DNA of 17,110 nt from JAVVRI01 sp036654795 (lineage in GTDB: Bacteria; Bacteroidota; Bacteroidia; Bacteroidales; Tannerellaceae), in NCBI GenBank assembly GCA_036654795.1, contig JAVVRI010000058.1, positions 1 through 17,110 on the forward strand, read 5' to 3'. Under the pieces are notes generated by a model that saw only the letters and a list, made by a program, of their open reading frames with translations, made no database searches and was not told the origin of the DNA. Shown here piece by piece: positions 1 through 6,452 of this stretch. Every line of letters starts with the position of its first letter. Position 1 is the first letter of the stretch. The position numbers and the translations under genes were made by a program.

Positions 1-26
1 ATGCCATTAGCAGTTTCTTAAAAGAT

Positions 27-114
27 AACATAGGTGATTCGCTTAAATAACATAGATGATTCATATGATTAACATAGGTGATTTATATGATTAACATTGG
101 TCGATATATGAAGC
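27..114. repeat. 22-bp tandem repeat, four units
   Basis: Four head-to-tail units of exactly 22 bp start at 27, 49, 71 and 93, each opening with AACATAGGTGATT or a close variant. Units 2 and 3 differ at only two positions. Unit 1 matches in its first 13 bases and then diverges. Unit 4 is degenerate (AACATTGGTCGAT). Units 2 to 4 carry an A/T-rich dyad related to TCATATGA in their second half. No gene overlaps it convincingly. Function unknown; the period equals two helical turns, so a phased protein-binding array is possible. Confidence 0.8.
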
Positions 115-156
115 AGCAGCAGGATGTTACGGAAAAGAAAAATAGTTGATCAGAAA

Positions 157-220
157 TCACACGTTTCACACGTTTCACACGAACTAACAGAGCTACAGAT
201 AGATGGAGGTGTGAAACGTG
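157..220. repeat. 9-bp direct repeats forming a 12-bp inverted repeat
   Basis: TCACACGTT occurs twice in tandem (157-165, 166-174), followed by a partial third unit TCACACG (175-181). The last part, CACGTTTCACAC at 169-180, is perfectly complementary to GTGTGAAACGTG at 209-220, giving a 12-bp stem around a 28-nt loop. I have a general impression that GTGTGAAACG repeats occur beside VirE/DUF3987-type gene clusters in Bacteroides, but I cannot verify that here. It could be an operator, a recombination remnant or a structured RNA. Confidence 0.65.
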
Positions 221-229
221 GAATATTAA

Positions 230-349
230 TTTAAAAAACTGACCGTTATTGAAGCAATCTGGCAGACCATCATACAAGTCGTGGCTATTATTGCCGAACT
301 CGTCTGTCTGGATCAAGAGCAGCTACTCTCGCTAATTCTGCTAACATAG
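230..349 (+). pseudogene. possible remnant of a small membrane-type ORF
   Basis: Between the TAA at 227-229 and the TAG at 347-349 the plus strand is open for 39 codons without an ATG. It reads as a lysine start followed by a Trp-containing hydrophobic stretch (KKLTVIEAIWQTIIQVVAII). This faintly resembles the tiny 'smalltalk' proteins of Bacteroides, which lie near VirE-like, HU-like and amidase genes. The absence of a start codon and the poor C-terminal half suggest decay, if it was ever a gene. This is a weak pattern-based call; chance is a serious alternative. Confidence 0.15.
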
Positions 350-359
350 GGACACATAA

Positions 360-392
360 AACGCGCAATCTCTTTAAAAGAAATTGCGCGTT
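360..392 (-). terminator. intrinsic terminator of the sensor kinase operon
   Basis: AACGCGCAAT (360-369) pairs perfectly with ATTGCGCGTT (383-392). The inner bases TCTTT/AAAGA can extend the stem past one mismatch. Read on the minus strand, the hairpin is followed by TTTTATGTG, a short U tract. It begins 17 bp after the stop codon of the downstream kinase at 410, as expected of a Rho-independent terminator for the minus-strand operon. Confidence 0.75.
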
Positions 393-409
393 CATATTGA
401 TTCGCACTA

Positions 410-3400
410 TTACCAAACGATAGACGGACAATAACGACTGATTGTTGATTTGAGGATCTTCATGTTGATTGGTTTGGTAATGAAATCTGAAGCACCGGCC
501 TGATTGGCTGCCTCCATATCCGAATCGAACACATAAGCTGACTGCATAATGACAGGGATATCGGTTGATTGCTCACGAATCAGTTTTAATGCTTCTATAC
601 CGGTCATTTCTGGCATCTTAATATCCATCAAGATCAAATCGACAGGTTGTTCGCCATAAATACGTAAAACCTCCTTACCGGTCTTAGCCCAGTACAGGTT
701 GCAATGTTTCTGTAAAATAGTTTTCAGCAACAGATAGTTACTGTCTTCATCTTCGGCAATCAATATATTGACACGATTGCCAGGAGTTGCTCCACTTAAA
801 TTTTCTGTATTCATATTCTGCTTTTGGATTAATTTGTTATTATTATGTGAACTTGACTCACCGGCAAGTTCGTTTTCTTGAATATAAGGAATCCGCACCG
901 TAAAACGAGTGCCCACTCCCACCTTGGATGTTACGGAGATGGTACCGCCAAAACGATCTACAATCATCCGGCAGATAGAAAGACCAAGACCGGCACCGGA
1001 TGCAAAATCATCCTTCTTGAAGAAACGCATAAAGACGTTATTCAGATCATCCTCCGAAATACCTTTACCGGTATCTTCTATAAAGAAATGCAAAAAGCCA
1101 TCGGTCTCTACCGTATAGCCAATCGTCACGGAGCCCTGCGGCGTAAACTTCACCGCATTGTTAATCAGATTAATCAATACTTGATTCAGACGAAGTTTGT
1201 CAGTTCTGATCTGCACTCCTTCGACCGGAACTTGCTCAATCAACTGCAATTGTTCCGGAATAATCACTTGCTGGGAAACTACAATCTGATGGATAAGCTG
1301 ATTAACGTCACAATATTCTTCCTTAAAAGCCATCGTACCGCTGTCGATCTGTGCCAAATCGAGTATATCGCTAATCAAATCCAACAACATATTGCAATTA
1401 TGCTGAATCGTTTCGATAAAGAGTCGCCTTTCTTCAAAAGAGAAATCATCCTCACTCGTCAATATGTTCGAAAAACCAACAATCGCATTCAATGGCGTAC
1501 GTATTTCGTGACTCATATTAGCCAAGAAGGCACTCTTTAGCTGTTCTGACTGTTCCGCCTTTTCGCGGGCTTGCGTCAAAGCCTCCTGTGTCTGCTTAAA
1601 CTTCTGTATATTGATACACAAACCTAACGCAAAGGGCATCTCTCCCACCGAACTAGCCATGGACTTAATGTAGCGAAACTCCCACCACCGATATCCGTTT
1701 CCATTAAAATCCACCCGCATTTGCAGTATTTGCTTACCTTCCACACTGTTTAACATACTACTGTAGACGGCCTCCCAGTTATCTACGTCTTCCGGATGAA
1801 TCATCTCCCGAAGGACGGCAAGAGGAATGCAATGCGTACCATCATCTTTGACATTATAGAGCACAAAAAACGAAGGATCGATAATGACTGACCTTGTTTG
1901 TACGTCATACCGCCAAGAGGATATGTTTCCTGCCCCCATGACAAGAGACAAAAACTCCCGTTGCGTAAACTCTTCGGTAATGTCATGGAAGGTAAGAACA
2001 GCCCCCAAGGACTGCTGATCCTGATAAATGCCGCAAAGCTCACCGACCACCAGAAAGCTATGATTATTATCTAATGACAGCATCTGGCTACCATAGTCGA
2101 ACGTCATTGTGCGTTCTTCATCGAAGACTGAAGCAATCATCCGCCGAAGATAACGCTTTTTACCGGAATAGGAAATACTAATCAAAGAAGTAATATCTCT
2201 TCCTAAGTAATCTGCCTCCTCCCCTTCCAAATTTAGCCAGCATAATGCCGCTGGATTGATCGAAAAAATATTCATTTCACGGTCAAAAGAAATTACTCCT
2301 TCGCGAATGGAGGACATCACAATCTTCAGCTTGTCCCTATGTTCCTGCAAGCTCTGCAACGAATGTTGCTTCAAGCGCCGCTCCGTCCTATACATATAGA
2401 TCAAAATAAGAACTAAGGTACCCAAAAGAAGAATAGCCATTACACATGCGATCAACAATACGGCCTTGTATCGTACACCAAACGGCATGCCCACAATAAC
2501 CGCATCGGCGGGCAGTTGCTTAACTGTTAGATGAAAGCGCTGCATTTTCCCCCAATTGAACATCAATATCTGAGGACTGGGAGTTATGGGGAAAAGGTCG
2601 ACCGATTCACCATTTAGCAACCGCAGACCAAGATTGGCAGCCATATAAGTCTGATTGTAGGAAGGCGTAATATACCCTCCGATAGCTCCACTGTTAAAGC
2701 CCTCACTATTCACAGCAAAAGTTGGCATCAGACTATTCTGCAAACAGACAGAAAAAAAGCTATCCCATACCGGTAATAGTTGTATTCGCCATTTAATAAA
2801 GGCAGGCCCCCACAGCAACCACTTTACCGACATCGTATCCATATTAAAAACACCTTTTGTTATTGTGCTATCGATAGCATTCATTTGGCGTTCATATTCT
2901 GACAGAGCAAGCTGACCTGTCCTGCTGTTATTGATGTTTATTATTGTTTGCCTATTGTTAGGGAAAAGATGGGTAAACAGGTCATACCATTTTCGATAAT
3001 CGGGAGTCGTAGTGAAACCGGTTACATTGGAATGCCCCTTCAGTAAATCGGTATAAAGATAATCCACCCCACTAAATACAACAGGAACAGAGTAGGTCAG
3101 ACGATGTTTCGTGGCAAGCAATGCGTTAGTCGCTTGATCGTCGCACACCAATATCAGATCCGGTGTCGACACTTTGTCTAGGTAAGCAGAAATGGCTTCG
3201 CTCCACTGTTGCTCGTTCATGCCATCTATATCCAGATAGAAAGTCTCAACAGACGTTTTTAGCTTGCTTTTTTGAAAGCAATCGGTTATCCCTTGATTCA
3301 AATCATTCACCCAAGAATAATCTATAGAATAGGAATGAATAACCAGTATCCGATAATCCGCAGATGAATTATTGACGGGCTCGGTACAGCCATTCAATCC

Positions 3401-3463
3401 GATCAGTGCCATAAACCAAAGCAACAGACCTATATACTTATCTATTCTTTTATTCCGGCTCAT
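410..3463 (-). CDS. hybrid sensor histidine kinase with periplasmic substrate-binding-like domain and terminal receiver
   Basis: Membrane hybrid kinase of 1017 aa, numbered from the ATG at 3461-3463. That ATG is preferred because it overlaps the upstream stop as ATGA and is followed at once by a signal sequence; two earlier in-frame ATGs at 3467 and 3494 would lie inside the upstream gene. The signal ends in a lipobox-like LNGC (Cys26). A periplasmic domain resembling ABC-transporter substrate-binding proteins spans about 36-330, then comes a membrane helix at about 334-356, PAS about 375-500, a second PAS/PAC about 510-625 (WWEFRYI), HisKA with phospho-acceptor His652 in MSHEIRTPLN, and HATPase with N-box NLINNAVKF, DTGKGI and GAGLGL. 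The C-terminal receiver has acidic residues near 904-905, phospho-acceptor Asp947 in LILMDIKMP and Lys997 in ITKP. No HTH or AraC domain follows. Compared with its paralogue upstream, the sensor domain is about 23 residues shorter before LLPVW. The ligand and output partner are unknown. Confidence 0.93.
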   Translation of the reverse strand: MSRNKRIDKYIGLLLWFMALIGLNGCTEPVNNSSADYRILVIHSYSIDYSWVNDLNQGITDCFQKSKLKTSVETFYLDIDGMNEQQWSEAISAYLDKVSTPDLILVCDDQATNALLATKHRLTYSVPVVFSGVDYLYTDLLKGHSNVTGFTTTPDYRKWYDLFTHLFPNNRQTIININNSRTGQLALSEYERQMNAIDSTITKGVFNMDTMSVKWLLWGPAFIKWRIQLLPVWDSFFSVCLQNSLMPTFAVNSEGFNSGAIGGYITPSYNQTYMAANLGLRLLNGESVDLFPITPSPQILMFNWGKMQRFHLTVKQLPADAVIVGMPFGVRYKAVLLIACVMAILLLGTLVLILIYMYRTERRLKQHSLQSLQEHRDKLKIVMSSIREGVISFDREMNIFSINPAALCWLNLEGEEADYLGRDITSLISISYSGKKRYLRRMIASVFDEERTMTFDYGSQMLSLDNNHSFLVVGELCGIYQDQQSLGAVLTFHDITEEFTQREFLSLVMGAGNISSWRYDVQTRSVIIDPSFFVLYNVKDDGTHCIPLAVLREMIHPEDVDNWEAVYSSMLNSVEGKQILQMRVDFNGNGYRWWEFRYIKSMASSVGEMPFALGLCINIQKFKQTQEALTQAREKAEQSEQLKSAFLANMSHEIRTPLNAIVGFSNILTSEDDFSFEERRLFIETIQHNCNMLLDLISDILDLAQIDSGTMAFKEEYCDVNQLIHQIVVSQQVIIPEQLQLIEQVPVEGVQIRTDKLRLNQVLINLINNAVKFTPQGSVTIGYTVETDGFLHFFIEDTGKGISEDDLNNVFMRFFKKDDFASGAGLGLSICRMIVDRFGGTISVTSKVGVGTRFTVRIPYIQENELAGESSSHNNNKLIQKQNMNTENLSGATPGNRVNILIAEDEDSNYLLLKTILQKHCNLYWAKTGKEVLRIYGEQPVDLILMDIKMPEMTGIEALKLIREQSTDIPVIMQSAYVFDSDMEAANQAGASDFITKPINMKILKSTISRYCPSIVW

Positions 3464-6132
3464 ACGCATAAATTGGGTAATTTGATGATGAAACAAGAGC
3501 CTTGTCCTAACTCGGACTCAACGTGGATAGTTCCACCCATCCGCTTAACAATCTCTTGACAGATAGCCAGCCCAAGACCGCCGCCCTGTACAAAATGATC
3601 AGATTTATAGAAACGGTCGAATACCTTAGTCGCTTCTTCTCGAGCAATTCCGACCCCAGTATCCTTTACAAAAATGACGACCTCGCACGATGCCTCCGGC
3701 ACATAATAGCCAACCGTTATCTGACCGACATGAGTAAACTTTATTGCATTGTTTACTAGGTTTTCAATCAATTGTCTGAGCCGGAAATCATCCCCGTTCA
3801 ACAGAATGGGCTGCTTCGGCATATCTGCTATCAAGTCTACAGACAATGAGGATAGCTGACGTTGCGTATCTATTATCTGCTTTATAATTTCATTCAAGTC
3901 GCAAGGTTCTTGCCGAAACATGATGTCGCTTTCTATTCGCGAGATGTCCAATATCTCATTTATCAGATTAAGCAACAGACGACAATTTTCATTAATAATA
4001 TTTATAAAGGTAGTCCGGTCTTCCACCGAAAGACTTTCTTCTTCAGTCAGCAGAGTGGAAAAACCTAGAATAACGTTCAAGGGAGTACGTACCTCATGAC
4101 TCATATCGGCCAAGAACAAACCTTTCAGATGGTCAGATTGCTGCGCTTCGTCACGAAAACGAATCAAGTCCTCTTCTGTCTTTTTCAGCTGCTCAATATT
4201 TAGACAGAGACCGAAAAGCCTATACATACCTTCTGCTGAACGGGGCATAGAAGCAATACGGTATTCCCACCATTCACAATGATCGTCCGTAAAATACAAA
4301 CGTAACTGAACCGTTGCTTTTGCCGTGCGCCCACTCTTGACAGCCTCGATCATGTGGTGCCAGAAAGGATAATCGTCTGGATGAATCATCGTCTTAAACT
4401 GACTCATCGAAATGGTATTTTTATCTACACCCGGTAAAGGATACATCTGAAAAAAGGATTCGTCATACCTCAGGCTGTCCTGCTTCTGATCATAATACCA
4501 AGGGAACACTTCACCGGCAAGCAGACTCAATGCCAGAGATTCTTTATGAGTGTATTCTTCCGTCACGTCACGAAACGTAATCACGAAACCGATCTGCTTG
4601 TTCTGATGAACAATAACACTTAAACTTCCGGAAACAGGAAACAGACGACCGTCCACAGTTTCTATATAAGTCATATCGCTCAACTTGACGCTCTTGCTGT
4701 TTTGAGAAACCAGCTGCATTATATCATTCAGATAATTAGGATTGTTTACCTCTTTTAGATTAAAAAGGGAGGAATACTTACAGCCTAAATAGGTATTGAC
4801 GGTCTGATCGAATTGCAACCAGCGAATAGCCGATGTGTTCATGGAGAAAATATAACCATCGCAACTAATGGAAACAACCCCCTCATTAATCGATTCGAGC
4901 GTAGTCATTAACTCCTTCTGTTCCTTATGTAGTTTAATTTGCGCATTCTTCTTATATAAAGCCTCTCGTCGATACAGTTTGTTCAGCTTACATAACAACA
5001 AACTCATCAGCAAAAGGAAACCTACCCCCAAGCAAATCAGCAATGTGAAGTATCGTTCGAAGAAAGACATGTTCGGTATTCTACTTCCGGCTGGCAAGCG
5101 ATCCAAATCTATTTTCCAGTAGTTTAACTGATCAATATCAAAGACAGGTATTTGAGAACTAGCCGTAACAGGAAAATCCATAGCTGATCTTCCACGCATC
5201 AATTGTAAACCTAAAGCAGCCGCAGCATATGTCTGGTCAAAGCTTGGCGTCATATACCCGCCAATACCTCCTCCATCGCCAAAACCTTCATTTGACATCA
5301 TAAGGAAAGGGCATATATTCATCCGCACCAACGGAATATAAAACGGGCTCCATTTGGGTAGTAGAGAAACACGATGCGGTTTATACTGCAAAACACGATT
5401 CAAAACCGTTTTGTCTTGTTTGTCTATACGTTCAATATGTATCTGCAACGGGTTTTCCGCTCTACTACGAAGCGTGTCTATTTTACTATAATCGGCGAAA
5501 GATTCGGAAATAGCCGTAACCTGAGGAAGTTCGGAAAATTGCTTGCGCAAATCGGCAACGCCTTTTTCTCCCAGATACGTGTCCTCGCATAATATCGTCA
5601 TATCATCAATCCGGCCAAACAACTGGCATGCTAATTGATAACACTTCTTATAATCAGGCGGAGTAATAAACCCAGTCACATTTGAATGATTTTGCAAAAG
5701 CCCTTTATTCAGATAGTCCACCCCACAAAAAACGATTGGAACACGATAGGTCAGCGGATGATGAGTAGTCAACAAAGAATAGGTAGCCTGGTCATCGCAG
5801 ACAATAATCAAATCCAACGGATGTTTTCCTGCACTATACTGATCCATCATCAATGTAAGTGTATCCACCTCCGTCTGAGCTCCAAGAAATTCTGCATTCA
5901 GATAAAACGTACGAATATGAGCCCTCACCTGCTGATCTTTCAAACAAGATTCGACGCCACGATTCAACTCGTCTTTCCATGCACAAGCATCATCAAGCGA
6001 CTGAATAACCAGCACATGATATATCTCCTTCTTCGTTCCCCCTCGCAATATAACGACAAGCAAGAGAGGTATAAATAGGAATAATGCTCCCCATAGATAT
6101 ACCCGTTTAATGTACTTATATCGGTTTTTCAT
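3460..6132 (-). CDS. sensor histidine kinase with periplasmic substrate-binding-like domain, no receiver
   Basis: First gene of the kinase operon, 890 aa from the ATG at 6130-6132. Two upstream ATGs (6160, 6163) lie only a few bases from the expected transcription start, so the later ATG, placed just before the membrane helix, is favoured. An N-terminal anchor (about 10-30, no lipobox) precedes a periplasmic domain at about 38-355 with CDDQATYSLL, VPIVFCGVDYL and HSNVTGF, all nearly repeated in the neighbouring kinase. A second membrane helix lies at about 362-382. Then come PAS (about 405-530), PAS/PAC (about 540-645, EWWEYRI), HisKA with His679 in MSHEVRTPLN, and HATPase with NLVNNAIKF, DTGVGI and GGGLGL, ending without a receiver. 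It shares collinear domain order with the downstream gene, so the pair arose by duplication. The two are coupled through an ATGA overlap and probably work together. The domain family is clear; the ligand is not. Confidence 0.93.
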   Translation of the reverse strand: MKNRYKYIKRVYLWGALFLFIPLLLVVILRGGTKKEIYHVLVIQSLDDACAWKDELNRGVESCLKDQQVRAHIRTFYLNAEFLGAQTEVDTLTLMMDQYSAGKHPLDLIIVCDDQATYSLLTTHHPLTYRVPIVFCGVDYLNKGLLQNHSNVTGFITPPDYKKCYQLACQLFGRIDDMTILCEDTYLGEKGVADLRKQFSELPQVTAISESFADYSKIDTLRSRAENPLQIHIERIDKQDKTVLNRVLQYKPHRVSLLPKWSPFYIPLVRMNICPFLMMSNEGFGDGGGIGGYMTPSFDQTYAAAALGLQLMRGRSAMDFPVTASSQIPVFDIDQLNYWKIDLDRLPAGSRIPNMSFFERYFTLLICLGVGFLLLMSLLLCKLNKLYRREALYKKNAQIKLHKEQKELMTTLESINEGVVSISCDGYIFSMNTSAIRWLQFDQTVNTYLGCKYSSLFNLKEVNNPNYLNDIMQLVSQNSKSVKLSDMTYIETVDGRLFPVSGSLSVIVHQNKQIGFVITFRDVTEEYTHKESLALSLLAGEVFPWYYDQKQDSLRYDESFFQMYPLPGVDKNTISMSQFKTMIHPDDYPFWHHMIEAVKSGRTAKATVQLRLYFTDDHCEWWEYRIASMPRSAEGMYRLFGLCLNIEQLKKTEEDLIRFRDEAQQSDHLKGLFLADMSHEVRTPLNVILGFSTLLTEEESLSVEDRTTFINIINENCRLLLNLINEILDISRIESDIMFRQEPCDLNEIIKQIIDTQRQLSSLSVDLIADMPKQPILLNGDDFRLRQLIENLVNNAIKFTHVGQITVGYYVPEASCEVVIFVKDTGVGIAREEATKVFDRFYKSDHFVQGGGLGLAICQEIVKRMGGTIHVESELGQGSCFIIKLPNLCV

Positions 6133-6175
6133 ATCGTTTTTAACACGGAATGTAAATTTCATCATATATTATACG

Positions 6176-6183
6176 CAAAAGTA
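6176..6183 (-). promoter_or_regulatory. Bacteroidetes-type -7 box for the kinase operon
   Basis: Read on the minus strand this is TACTTTTG, an exact match to the Bacteroidetes -7 consensus TAnnTTTG. A convincing -33 TTTG at the usual spacing is not seen. Transcription would start near 6168-6171, giving a leader of about 38 nt to the ATG at 6132 and excluding the two earlier ATGs as practical starts. Confidence 0.5.
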
Positions 6184-6292
6184 CAAAACTTTACTGAAAT
6201 ACATGGTCCTTTTACGATTTTGTTGGAGAAAGTAAGCCGTCATACGCTTCTTTTTTCTCTGCTAATAGTTTTTGCAGTGAAATTTTAAAAAA

Positions 6293-6388
6293 GCTGGGCA
6301 GCGTACGTAATTTAGCTGGGCAGCAAACAAGAAATGGCTAGGCAGCGAAAAAAAACGGCTCGGCAGCTATTTTTTTTCGCTGCCTAGC
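6293..6388. repeat. phased GCTnGGCAGC operator-like array with 19-bp inverted repeat
   Basis: Five copies of a decamer lie in the divergent intergenic region. GCTGGGCAGC is at 6293 and 6315, GCTAGGCAGC at 6337, GCTCGGCAGC at 6358, and the inverted GCTGCCTAGC at 6379-6388. Start-to-start spacings are 22, 22, 21 and 21 bp, two turns of DNA. Each decamer is itself a near-palindrome (GCT..AGC). A/T tracts fill the gaps, including A8 at 6348-6355 and T8 at 6370-6377, 22 bp apart. Copies 3 and 5 with these tracts make a perfect 19-bp inverted repeat (6337-6355 with 6370-6388) around a 14-nt loop holding copy 4. On the promoter calls here it lies outside both transcripts, so it probably acts as DNA. 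Function unknown. Confidence 0.85.
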
Positions 6389-6420
6389 GGGGATATTCTC
6401 CGGTTACACGAAATAATTTC

Positions 6421-6428
6421 TAATTTTG
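6421..6428 (+). promoter_or_regulatory. Bacteroidetes-type -7 box for the SGNH esterase
   Basis: TAATTTTG matches TAnnTTTG exactly. Transcription would start near 6433-6436, leaving a leader of about 18-20 nt before the ATG at 6453. No clear -33 element is visible. The phased decamer array ends 33 bp upstream, in the position of an activator or repressor site. Confidence 0.5.
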
Positions 6429-6452
6429 CATCAACAAAAAAACAATAGTATC

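Noticed and set aside
83..316. Minus-strand open frame of 77 codons at the left edge
   Set aside because: It runs through the 9-bp repeats and the inverted repeat, which it translates as a simple Val-Lys-Arg repeat, and shows no domain or promoter; probably chance.
878..1540. Long plus-strand open frame of 220 codons
   Set aside because: It lies wholly antisense to the HATPase and HisKA region of the downstream kinase, whose motifs are unmistakable, and its translation shows no recognisable domain.
6293..6388. CRISPR array
   Set aside because: Units are only 10 bp, spacing is 11-12 bp, one copy is inverted and no cas gene is present.
6337..6388. Intrinsic terminator formed by the 19-bp inverted repeat
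   Set aside because: No gene is read into it from either side on the promoter calls made here, and half of the stem is A/T tract inside the repeat arms instead of a U tract after a GC stem.
6426..6452. Upstream TTG start for the esterase
   Set aside because: It overlaps the -7 box, and the ATG at 6453 begins a textbook signal peptide.
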